Shown here in pieces: positions 44,901 to 52,875 of a stretch of 64,000 nt of DNA; position 1 is the first letter of the stretch, and each line of letters begins with the position of its first letter. The stretch is from PALSA-1444 sp964291045 (GTDB taxonomy: Bacteria; Chlamydiota; Chlamydiia; Chlamydiales; Rhabdochlamydiaceae). The translations under genes were made by a program, and so were the position numbers. A model generated the notes under the pieces. The model worked only from the letters and a program-made list of their open reading frames with translations. It was not told the origin of the DNA and searched no databases. The stretch spans positions 1,054,001 to 1,118,000 of the forward strand of contig NZ_OZ197277.1 in the NCBI RefSeq assembly GCF_964291045.1. The letters run 5' to 3'.

Positions 44901-46437
44901 TATGATATTCCCCTAACGCGTGATAACTGGTCCCTAATGCTTCATAAGCATTTAACTCCTTTGAGAAATCTTTTAGCTTAAGAGCTATACTCAGTGCCTT
45001 TTCATAACACTCTACTGCTTTATCGTACTCTTTTAAGGAGGAGTAACTATCTCCTAAATGGCTGTAAGTTTCTTCTTCTATCTCATCATCAAATTGCTCA
45101 GCGCTTTTTAAAGCTTTTTCATGAAATTCAATTGCCTCATGAAAATCCCCTAAAAGATGATAAGTTAGCCCCAAATTGCTATAAGCTCTCCTTTCTGCTA
45201 TAGTATCATTAAGCTCTTGAGCACTTTTTAAAGACTTTTTATAGTAATCTAATGCTATGGGGTACTCCTCTAAAGAAGCATAGGTCCCTCCTAAATTGCA
45301 ATAAACTGCTTCTCTTACTGGTTCATTAAATTCTTGAGCCATCTTGATCCCCTTTTGATAATACTCTAATGCTTGATGATATTTTCCTAAGGAGCGGTAA
45401 GCATTGCCTAAATTGTAGTAAGCAATTTCTTCGCTATGGGGATTTTGTAGTTCTAAAGCAATCTCTAACTCTTTTTCATGACATTTGATCAATTGATGGT
45501 GCTCTTCTAAAGAAAGATAGATTCTACTTAGCCAATGTAAAATTTCTTTTACATGAATATAAAAGCTTTGATCTCTGGTGGTTTGTAAGACGAATTCTTC
45601 ATTAAAAAGCTGATCTAAAAGAAGAAACATTTCAGTTCTTTGAACTTCATCTAACCCTATATTAAAATGCTTTTCATCCAAAAGAGATGTCAGATGATTT
45701 AAATAAGGATAAACTTCTTTTGCATCCCGTTTTTTATCCTTTATCACCTTTCCTAGCTGAGATACAACTGCTTGCCAGATCCTATTACTGATGATTTTTC
45801 GCTGATGCTCAGGAATCTGATGAAAAGAAATTTCTTGTGGTTGAGAATGCGCATGACATATTTTCGCTCCTGAAGAAGAATTTTGCCAAGAGGTTAAATA
45901 TTTGACCCCTTGCTTTACTTTATCTACAAGATACGAAAGAGTATTGCCAAGATAGATATTTTGAAATAACTCTTTTCCTAATATAGAGATCCGCTGTGTC
46001 ATATTTGTGGCCCATCTTAGACAAGAGTTTGTCTGAATAGAATCTCTTACTGTAAATGGAGCTTGATGTTGATACACCGTTTCATCTTGAATGGAACAAT
46101 CACTACCCTCTGCCGCATCTTCATTTTGTTTTAAAGGCGTAGAAAAAGAGATATTTTTTTGTAACTCAAGAACTTTCTCCTCTGAAATCAGTTTGAAGAT
46201 GCTCCCTTTTTTCAAAAGATACGGCTTAGCTAAAATATCTTGAAACATGGTATGGATCCATCCTTGATAATGTTTCCCGTTCATCTCTAGTTCAAACAGG
46301 GTCTGGATCTTTGCAATAGCCTCTGGCGTTTGATCAGAAAAAAAATAGAGCCGGATCTTCTGATCTGAAGTACAAGAAGGAGTAAAAGGAATTTTGGTGA
46401 GTCCTGAGTTAGTTAATACCTTTGTTGAAATTCCCAT
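41965..46437 (-). CDS. TPR-CHAT caspase-like protein 1
   Basis: 1490 aa from the ATG at 46437, with AAGGGG 7 bases upstream; the frame continues 20 codons further but without support. The layout is an N-terminal module shared with two other proteins here (about 100 aa, motif KIRLYFFSDQTPEAIAKIQ), a helical linker, about 18 TPRs of 40 residues (consensus AYxNLGNAYxxLGxYxKAI), then a CHAT peptidase domain. The His/Cys dyad is intact: IHIACHG and LVFMSACHLGRG. The TPRs resemble those of LGN/Pins. CHAT proteins are clan CD cysteine peptidases. It probably binds a partner through the TPRs and cuts a protein when triggered; nothing tells which. Confidence 0.85.
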   Translation of the reverse strand: MGISTKVLTNSGLTKIPFTPSCTSDQKIRLYFFSDQTPEAIAKIQTLFELEMNGKHYQGWIHTMFQDILAKPYLLKKGSIFKLISEEKVLELQKNISFSTPLKQNEDAAEGSDCSIQDETVYQHQAPFTVRDSIQTNSCLRWATNMTQRISILGKELFQNIYLGNTLSYLVDKVKQGVKYLTSWQNSSSGAKICHAHSQPQEISFHQIPEHQRKIISNRIWQAVVSQLGKVIKDKKRDAKEVYPYLNHLTSLLDEKHFNIGLDEVQRTEMFLLLDQLFNEEFVLQTTRDQSFYIHVKEILHWLSRIYLSLEEHHQLIKCHEKELEIALELQNPHSEEIAYYNLGNAYRSLGKYHQALEYYQKGIKMAQEFNEPVREAVYCNLGGTYASLEEYPIALDYYKKSLKSAQELNDTIAERRAYSNLGLTYHLLGDFHEAIEFHEKALKSAEQFDDEIEEETYSHLGDSYSSLKEYDKAVECYEKALSIALKLKDFSKELNAYEALGTSYHALGEYHKTINCYEKGLGITLKLKDQSREGIFYSELGCAYHSLGKYHKAAEYHNQALKIALELKDMMREEGAYRGLGNAYHSLGKYHKAIKYHEKDLTLALGIQNKAGEEKAYNNLGIAYRVLGEYQKAIQFQERALKIALGLKDQASEGRSYNNLGMVYRDLGEYQRAIDYHYQHLKMTIILKDRLEEGKAYGNLGNLYLNIGNAHKAIEYHKKDLQIALERGDGLAESLAYSNLGSAYSDLGDAHKAIEYHEKDLAIVQGFKDTVREGIAYSGLGKAYGALGEHLKAIEFHKKSLIISRKSQTIGEEGKVYCYLGNAYEALGKYHKAIKYYQKYLVITQQLENLVAQGFAYGGLGNAHHALGEHRKAIEYHHEHLKIALKFEDRPKEKRAYCGLGNAYCALKEYPKAIEYHEKNLIIALELQNKSSEGIAYCNLGNAYIGLGESLKAIEYYEKYLEIALELKDQVGEGIAYGNLGSACKGLGDWDRALYCYKKNLAIVERLDDRLGKGRVYCNLGNVYANLGDYIQAEQYMHKSVEIVASLQQDAKEAQWQITLFEEWALSYTCLERILLIQGKHRKALEISDQRRSRALTSLLCKKLQLQGSLSLGSLSFQEVSQLARKFHTTFIIYSLVPSQDKCIQAWVISSQRAYSRLISLASLEDNCLGPDQIFKAFPYQIETKRPKRGEKHPSQLFSEKLISWYDTLIAPIEHYLPSLDSGETLTFIPDGFLAHLPFGAFYQIKQDKYLIEQYPIVIVPSLQVLSLLDQFPKTLTDQALLMGNPTTPQEEDNQLKHSESEVRDVISPLMKASHQYVLTQQEATTENVFKYAPHSRWIHIACHGVAGQKPQNDPHSVFEGFFKLAPDEKHKAGELHAKEVNLLTLKADLVFMSACHLGRGNIQKEGSIGPVWSFLGSGALSTIASYWPLPEGDMTVQMVKTFYQHYLGIHTPKLSKAKALQQAVLMAMKTERDKPRQWGSFFLSGLMN

Positions 46438-46605
46438 TTGTGACCCCTTACAATTTTTATAAAAAATAACATGTAATAAGAAAGGGTATTTCTTCAAGTT
46501 TTTTAAAAATAAAATAGGATGCTAATGAAATATCTCTGACTCTCTCATCTCCCTCATTTTCTAGTTAGAGAGTAAAAAGAGTCAATTTGCTATCTTCTTT
46601 TGCAC

Positions 46606-47358
46606 ATGAAAATCAAAAGAGTCATTTGCTGCCTATTTCTCATCGTCTTTAGCTTTATGGGAGGAGTAGCTATTACATTTCATCCCTCTTTTCAAGAAGC
46701 ACTTTTGCCCCCTTTTTTTCCAAAAGTATCACAAGTGATCTACAGAAAGGCGTATGCCTTAGCGTATGATGGAAAAATTAAAGGAGCCTCTTTTGTGTAT
46801 GAAGAACTAAAGCCCTCTTCAGGAGATACGGCAGGAGCCTCTTTTAAGTTTAAAGAAGACCCTTTGATCCCTAAATCTTTAAGATCTACACTTCTCGATT
46901 TTAAAGGGTCCCGTTTTGATAGAGGTCATCTTTGCTCAGCAGCTAGCGCGCTAACTTTAGAGGCAAAAAAAGAGACTTTTTATCTGTCTAATATCTCTCC
47001 TCAAGTGCCAGATCTTAACCGAAAATTGTGGCTAAAACTTGAGCGGTATGCAAGAAGCCTTATTCCTCTTTGGGATAAAATTTATGTGATTACAGGCCCT
47101 CTTTTCATGCCGCGAACAGATGAAAAGGGAGCGCGGTATATCCGTTATGAAGTGATCGGTCCTCAAGATGTTGCCGTCCCTTCTCACTATTTTAAAGTTC
47201 TTTACAAAGTTAAAGATCAAGAAGTTTTCACCGAAGCGTTTCTGATGCCTAATCACGCGTTATCCCAGAGTCAAGAGGCTCTTGATCTTAACCTGTATCA
47301 CACCTCTTTAGAGATGATTGAAAAAATGGCAGGTATTACACTTAAGAAAAACTTGTAA
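46606..47358 (+). CDS. exported or anchored DNA/RNA non-specific endonuclease
   Basis: 250 aa from the ATG at 46606; a TTG two codons upstream is the alternative. Residues ~4-23 (RVICCLFLIVFSFMGGVAI) form a signal peptide or membrane anchor. The NUC/endonuclease G motif is FDRGHLCSAA, whose His is the general base, followed by the metal-binding Asn in SNISPQVPDLNRKLW. It should cut DNA and RNA outside the cytoplasm, for instance for nucleotide scavenging or on host nucleic acid. It is divergent from the first TPR-CHAT gene and 55 bases upstream of recD2. Confidence 0.88.
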   Translation: MKIKRVICCLFLIVFSFMGGVAITFHPSFQEALLPPFFPKVSQVIYRKAYALAYDGKIKGASFVYEELKPSSGDTAGASFKFKEDPLIPKSLRSTLLDFKGSRFDRGHLCSAASALTLEAKKETFYLSNISPQVPDLNRKLWLKLERYARSLIPLWDKIYVITGPLFMPRTDEKGARYIRYEVIGPQDVAVPSHYFKVLYKVKDQEVFTEAFLMPNHALSQSQEALDLNLYHTSLEMIEKMAGITLKKNL

Positions 47359-47413
47359 CTTCTTTCTTGTTTTGGGTTTTTTGAAAAACTTCCCCCACCT
47401 TTTTTACTGAATA

Positions 47414-49585
47414 TTGTATAGTGAAAGCGTGGAAGAAATTTTTGGTTACGTTGACAGCATTGTTTTTTCAGCAGAAACCTTCACTGTCGCCCGTCTTAAA
47501 GAACCGAGGAAGCAAGAACTTACCTGCATTGTAGGGCCGCTCCCCTCTGTTCAGCCAGGAGAAACCATTCGGTGCTCAGGAAAATGGAAATACCACTCTC
47601 AATACGGACAGCAGTTTGAAGTGGAGTCGTTTGAATCTAAGCAGCCATCTGATCTTGTCGGCATTCAAAAGTATCTTGAATCGGGAATGATTAAAGGGAT
47701 TGGGCCAGTCTACGCTGAAAAAATCATCAAGCAGTTTGGTATTAATACATTAAAAATCATTGACGACGATCCTGAACGTTTAGGAGAAGTGTCTGGTATT
47801 GGCCCTAAACGTCTTGATATGATTAAGTCGTGCTGGGATCAACAAAAATCGATTAGGGAAGTGATGCTCTTTTTGCAAACATTTGGTGTCTCCCCTGCTT
47901 TTGCCCATAAAATTTACAAAACCTACGGAAAAGAGTGCGTTGAAAAGATCAAAAATGACCCTTATGTTCTTGCCAAAGACATCCGGGGAATTGGGTTTAA
48001 ATATGCTGATCAAATTGCTCTTAAAATGGGGCTCCCTCTTCACTCCCTAACCCGTATTCAAGCAGGGATTGAACATGTGTTATGGGAATTATCAAGCGAT
48101 GGCCACACCTGCTATCCCTCTCAAGATCTCATTACTGCCGCTACAGAAATTTTAACCATTCCTCCTGAAGAGATTCAAAATGGGCTTGAAGAGTCGATTC
48201 AAAGTAAGCAGCTCATCTCATATGAAGGGATGATTAGCTTAAAGCCGTTTCATCTAGCTGAAAAAGGGATTGTAAGAGAGATGAAACGGCTTCTTTCTAA
48301 TCCTTGCGAGCTTAGAAGTGTCAATCATGAAAAGGCTATTCTCTGGTCAGAAGAAAAGCTAAATATTACTTTTGCAGAAGAGCAAAAGCTAGCCATTATT
48401 GCAGCTGTTAAAGATAAGGTCCATATCATCACAGGAGGACCTGGAACAGGAAAAAGCACCATCACAAAGGCGATATTACGCATTACTGAAAAGCTCACAG
48501 ATTCTATTTTATTAGCAGCTCCTACTGGAAGAGCTGCTAAACGAATGAGTGAAATCACGGGTAAAAAAGCATCTACTATTCACGGCCTTTTGGAAATGGA
48601 CTTTCAATCAGGAGGGTTTAAAAGAGGGCTTGATAATCCTTTAAAATGTGATCTTTTAATTATTGATGAAGCGAGTATGATCGACACCTTTTTACTCTTT
48701 CAACTCTTAAAAGCCATACCCTCTATGGCACGAGTTGTGCTGATTGGCGATATCGATCAACTCCCAAGTGTGGGAGCTGGGACTGTATTAAGAGATCTTA
48801 TTGATTCTAACTGCATTGAAGTGACAAAGCTGACACAAATTTTCCGGCAAGCGGCTCACTCAAAAATTGTCACCAATGCTCACCTCATCAACCAGGGGAA
48901 ATTCCCAGAGCTCTTTAACACTTTTGACTTTAGGTTCATTGAAGGAGAGTCTCCAGAGCTTATTGTCTCTGCCATTAAAGATCTTATTAGCGGCCCTAAA
49001 TCACTCCGCTCAAGATTCCATATCTTTGAAGATGTCCAGGTGCTCTCTCCTATGAAACGAGGACTCATCGGTACAGAAAATTTAAATGTTGTGCTTCAAG
49101 GCGTCTTAAACCCCAGTGTCACTCCTCTCTGCCGTATGGGAAGGACCTTCCATGTGGGTGATAAGGTGATGCAAATCCGCAATGACTATGAAAAACTCAT
49201 CTTTAATGGAGATATTGGAAGAATTTTAACCATTGATCTTTCCACCCAAGTTCTCTCGATTAATTTTGATGGAAGACGGGTTGAGTATCAATTTGCTGAA
49301 ATTGATGATCTTGTCTTAGCGTATGCTGTCTCTATCCATAAATATCAAGGGAGTGAATGCCCTTGCATTATCATACCCGTTCACATGTCTCACTTTAAGA
49401 TGCTCCACCGTAATCTTCTTTATACAGGAATTACCCGGGGTAAAAAGATGGTGATTTTAATCGGAACTAAGCAAGCAATTGGCCTTGCAGTCCGTAATGA
49501 TGATGTGAAAAAAAGATATACCCAGCTGAAAGAGCAGTTTGCTGGGACCTTCAGTGATTTTACACTTTCTTCATCCCCTTCATAA
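47414..49585 (+). CDS. recD2: RecD2-type 5'-3' DNA helicase
   Basis: About 720 aa. The N-terminal domain typical of RecD2 (GYVDSIVF...ETFTVARL) and paired helix-hairpin-helix segments (GIGPVYAEKIIKQFG, VSGIGPKRLD, IRGIGFKYADQIA) come first. The SF1B helicase core has Walker A GGPGTGKST, Walker B LLIIDEASMID, motif III LIGDIDQLPSVGAG and motif VI YTGITRGKKMV. It acts in DNA repair without RecBC. TTG at 47414 gives 723 aa; GTG at 47429 (VEEIFGYV) looks the more natural start, but no clear ribosome site decides it. The 150 bases after the stop show nothing notable. Confidence 0.9.
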   Translation: MYSESVEEIFGYVDSIVFSAETFTVARLKEPRKQELTCIVGPLPSVQPGETIRCSGKWKYHSQYGQQFEVESFESKQPSDLVGIQKYLESGMIKGIGPVYAEKIIKQFGINTLKIIDDDPERLGEVSGIGPKRLDMIKSCWDQQKSIREVMLFLQTFGVSPAFAHKIYKTYGKECVEKIKNDPYVLAKDIRGIGFKYADQIALKMGLPLHSLTRIQAGIEHVLWELSSDGHTCYPSQDLITAATEILTIPPEEIQNGLEESIQSKQLISYEGMISLKPFHLAEKGIVREMKRLLSNPCELRSVNHEKAILWSEEKLNITFAEEQKLAIIAAVKDKVHIITGGPGTGKSTITKAILRITEKLTDSILLAAPTGRAAKRMSEITGKKASTIHGLLEMDFQSGGFKRGLDNPLKCDLLIIDEASMIDTFLLFQLLKAIPSMARVVLIGDIDQLPSVGAGTVLRDLIDSNCIEVTKLTQIFRQAAHSKIVTNAHLINQGKFPELFNTFDFRFIEGESPELIVSAIKDLISGPKSLRSRFHIFEDVQVLSPMKRGLIGTENLNVVLQGVLNPSVTPLCRMGRTFHVGDKVMQIRNDYEKLIFNGDIGRILTIDLSTQVLSINFDGRRVEYQFAEIDDLVLAYAVSIHKYQGSECPCIIIPVHMSHFKMLHRNLLYTGITRGKKMVILIGTKQAIGLAVRNDDVKKRYTQLKEQFAGTFSDFTLSSSPS

Positions 49586-49735
49586 AAAATAGAGGTCTGC
49601 ATTGATCGATCTTTTATGAAGAGGGCAAGTTAGCGCTCTTACAAGACGTGCATTCAAGGTATAGTTATTCTATAGAGCAAATTGGTCACATTTTAAGATA
49701 CTTTGAGAAGATCTAAAGTCTTGGGGGCCAATTGA

Positions 49736-52700
49736 TCATTCTATAAGTCCTGATAAGAAAAAAGCTCCCCATTGACGCGGTTTCTTCCGCTCTGTTTTCA
49801 TCGCCATGAGAACGGCTTGCTGTAGTGCTTTCGCTTTATTAAGCTTTGGAGTATCTATTCCTAAATAGTGCTTATAAAATGTATCCACCATCTTAACTGT
49901 CATGTCTCCTTCAGGTAGTGGCCAGTAGCTTGCAATTGTTGATCTAGCTCCTGCTCCTAGAAAAGACCATATAGGGCCAATGCTCCCCTCTTGTTGAAGA
50001 TTTCCTCTTCCTAAATGGCAGGCGCTCATAAAAACAAGATCTGCCTTTAGAGCAAGTGAATTGACCTCTTTAGCATGAAGCTCTCCTAGAAGGTGCGTAT
50101 CATCAGGTGCTAACTTAAAAAAACCTTCAAAAACAGAATAAGGGTCATCCGGCGGTTTTTGCTGGGCCAATCCATGACATGTAATATGAATCCATCTAGA
50201 ATTAGGAGCATATTTAAAAATGTTTTCTACTGTTGCCTCTTTTTGAGTAAGTACATAATGATCAAAGTGGTTCATCAGGGGTGCAATGGTATCACGGACT
50301 TCTATCTCAGAATATTTTAAGTTATTATGTGCTGCTTTTGGCGTAGTGGGATTCCCTATTAAAAGTGCTTGATTTGCATATTCTTCAGGAAGTTGATCTA
50401 AAAGGGAGAGTACTTGAATAGAAGGGGCTATAGAAATAGGATATTTTTCAATGAGATATTGATCTTTTTCCGTGTTGTAAAAGGCTCCAAATGGAAGATG
50501 GGCTAAAAATCCATCAGGAATAAAAGTGAGTGTCTCTCCAGAATCATTAGAAGGAAAATAAAGTTCTAGCGGAGCAATAAGAAGATCATACCAAGAAGCT
50601 AGCTTTTCCTTAAAGAGCTCTTCAGGCTGCTTTGTTCCTTTTATTAAACGTTTAGTTTCTTTTTGATATGGAAATGCCTCAAAAATGAGATCTAACTTTG
50701 CAAATGCCTTCTTTGGAATAGGTAAAGAAATCCCTTGGGGAATTTTTCCTTTAGAAGAAACAATCCAAGCTTGAATAGCTTCCTCCCGAGTATTTAATTG
50801 GAGAAGAGAATACATCACAAAAGTCGTAGAAAGCGTTTCTGCAAGCTTTTGGATCTCTTCAATGGAAAGAGCACTAAAAGAAGGATTTTGACTCTCTTTT
50901 AAGGAAAGTTTTTGAGATAAAAGAGAAAAAAGGGCACGAGACCGCCTTGTATCAGAAATTTCTAATGCCGCAGTATTTCTGCCCTGCAATAGCAGCACAC
51001 ATTCTAGGCCTATATAAGGCTTTGATAACTCTTCAAATAAAGTGATTTGAAATTGAGCTTCTTTTACACTATGTTGAAAAAAACTATAAATATTAATACT
51101 TTTGCGAAACCATTCTTCTGCTTGAGAATACTTTCCTAACCCCCAGAAAGCAACTCCCAAATTACCATAAGCCCTCCCTTCTGCATCTTTATCTTTATCT
51201 TTACACTCAAGAATAATCTTTAAATACTTTTCATAATAATCGATAGCTTTATGGTAATCTCCTAAACTCTGATAGGCATTTCCCAAATTGCAGTAAGCAC
51301 TCCCTTCTCCTACTCGATCTTTTAGCTCTTGTGCAATCTTTAAAAAAATTTCTTGATGACTCATGGCTTTACGGGTTTCTCCTAGCCTCTGGTAGGTATT
51401 TCCCAAATTGCAGTAAGCACTCCCTTTTCCCGCTCGATCTTTTAGCTCGTGTACAATCTTTAAATGCTTTTTATGATAACTGATGGCTTTATGAGTTTCT
51501 TTTAAACTACTATAGGCATTTCCTAAATTGTCATAAGCCTTCCCCTCTCCTGCTAGATCTTCTAGCTTCTGTGCAATCTTTAAATGCTTTTCATAATAAC
51601 TGATGGCTTGACGGTAGTCTCCTAACTTCTGGTAAGTATTTCCCAAATTGCTATAAGCATCCCCTTCTCCCACTTGATCTTTTAGCTCTTCTGCAACCTC
51701 TAAATGCTTTTCATAATAACTGATGGCTTGACGGTAGTCTCCTAACCTCCGGTAGACATTTCCCAAATTACCATAAGCCCTCCCTTCTTCCACTTGATCT
51801 TTTAGATCTTCTGCAACCTCTAAATGCTTTTCATAATAACTGATGGCTTGACGGTAGTCTCCTAACCTCCGGTAGACATTTCCCAAATTACCATAAGCCC
51901 TCCCTTCTTCCACTTGATCTTTTAGATCTTCTGCAACCTTTAAACGCTTTTCATAATAATCGATGGCTTTATGGTAATCTCCTAACCTTTGGTGGGCATC
52001 TCCCAATTTGTAATAAACGGTCCCTCCTCCTACTCGATCTTTTGGATATTGTACAACCTTTAAATGCTTTTCATAATAATCGATGGCTTTATGGTAATCT
52101 CCTAACCTCTGGTAGGCATTTCCCAAATTACCATAAGCCCTCCCTTCTCCCTCTTGATCTTTTAGCTCTTCTGCAACCTTTAAATGCTTCTCATGATAAT
52201 CGATAGCTTTATGGTAATCTCCTAACCTCTGGTAGGTATTTCCCAATTTACTATAAGTTTTTCCCTCCCTCTTTTTGTCTTTAAACCTTAGATCAATCTC
52301 TAGACCCTTTTTATAATACTCGACTGCTTCAAGGTAGTTGCCTAAGTTATCATATGCATCTCCCAAATTACCATAAATTTCCCCCTCTCTCTTTTGGCCT
52401 TTAAGCTCTAGATCAATCTCCACATCCTTTTTATAGTACTCAATTGCCTTAGGATAGTTGCCTAAGTTATAATACGCATTTCCTAGTATGCCATAAACTT
52501 TTGAATTTCCTTCAGAAGAGCCATTTTGTAATTGAAGAGCATCTTCTTCTGAAATGAGCTTAAAAATATTTTTTTCCTTAATCAGATAAGATTTAGTTTG
52601 AACTTCTTGCTCAAATTGGTTGATATTCCCTTCATAAATTCTTCCTTTCTTTAGCTCTTGTTGCAAAGCTCCTTGGATTTTTGCAATAGCCTCTGGATGT

Positions 52701-52807
52701 GGATTTACAGAAGAATAAAGTCGAATTTTACAATCTGTTGAATGACAGGGATTTAGAGAAATTTTAATCAACCCTGCAGTTGTTAATAATTTTTGAGAAA
52801 TTTCCAT
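49736..52807 (-). CDS. TPR-CHAT caspase-like protein 2
   Basis: 1023 aa; AAGGA lies 9 bases before the ATG. The shared N-terminal module comes first (CKIRLYSSVNPHPEAIAKIQ ... IFKLISEEDALQLQ), then 12 TPRs of 40 residues (~105-590), a linker with ALEISDTRRSRAL, and the CHAT domain. The dyad residues are His in IHITCHG and Cys in LVFMSACHLGRG. Repeats 6 and 7 are identical at the DNA level (listed separately). The nearly uniform spacing RLGDYHKAIDYYEKHLKVAE suggests recent growth of the array. It is probably an active protease; the partner is unknown. It lies about 70 bases downstream of the third TPR-CHAT gene, possibly in one transcript. Confidence 0.86.
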   Translation of the reverse strand: MEISQKLLTTAGLIKISLNPCHSTDCKIRLYSSVNPHPEAIAKIQGALQQELKKGRIYEGNINQFEQEVQTKSYLIKEKNIFKLISEEDALQLQNGSSEGNSKVYGILGNAYYNLGNYPKAIEYYKKDVEIDLELKGQKREGEIYGNLGDAYDNLGNYLEAVEYYKKGLEIDLRFKDKKREGKTYSKLGNTYQRLGDYHKAIDYHEKHLKVAEELKDQEGEGRAYGNLGNAYQRLGDYHKAIDYYEKHLKVVQYPKDRVGGGTVYYKLGDAHQRLGDYHKAIDYYEKRLKVAEDLKDQVEEGRAYGNLGNVYRRLGDYRQAISYYEKHLEVAEDLKDQVEEGRAYGNLGNVYRRLGDYRQAISYYEKHLEVAEELKDQVGEGDAYSNLGNTYQKLGDYRQAISYYEKHLKIAQKLEDLAGEGKAYDNLGNAYSSLKETHKAISYHKKHLKIVHELKDRAGKGSAYCNLGNTYQRLGETRKAMSHQEIFLKIAQELKDRVGEGSAYCNLGNAYQSLGDYHKAIDYYEKYLKIILECKDKDKDAEGRAYGNLGVAFWGLGKYSQAEEWFRKSINIYSFFQHSVKEAQFQITLFEELSKPYIGLECVLLLQGRNTAALEISDTRRSRALFSLLSQKLSLKESQNPSFSALSIEEIQKLAETLSTTFVMYSLLQLNTREEAIQAWIVSSKGKIPQGISLPIPKKAFAKLDLIFEAFPYQKETKRLIKGTKQPEELFKEKLASWYDLLIAPLELYFPSNDSGETLTFIPDGFLAHLPFGAFYNTEKDQYLIEKYPISIAPSIQVLSLLDQLPEEYANQALLIGNPTTPKAAHNNLKYSEIEVRDTIAPLMNHFDHYVLTQKEATVENIFKYAPNSRWIHITCHGLAQQKPPDDPYSVFEGFFKLAPDDTHLLGELHAKEVNSLALKADLVFMSACHLGRGNLQQEGSIGPIWSFLGAGARSTIASYWPLPEGDMTVKMVDTFYKHYLGIDTPKLNKAKALQQAVLMAMKTERKKPRQWGAFFLSGLIE
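51687..51939 (-). repeat. identical 120-bp tandem repeat inside TPR-CHAT 2
   Basis: Bases 51687-51819 are repeated without change at 51807-51939, a period of exactly 120 bases or one 40-residue TPR. Neighbouring units have the same period but differ at many positions. The identity over about 133 bases indicates a very recent duplication. Confidence 0.85.
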
Positions 52808-52875
52808 CGTTTATAATCCTTATATTTTTATAAATGACAATAAAATAAAAAATTATATTAATTCAAGTTATTGAT

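Noticed and set aside
50990..52500. Regular ~120-base repeats resembling a repeat array or CRISPR-like pattern
   Set aside because: The period is exactly 40 codons in a long open frame and encodes TPRs; there are no short identical repeats with unique spacers and no cas genes.
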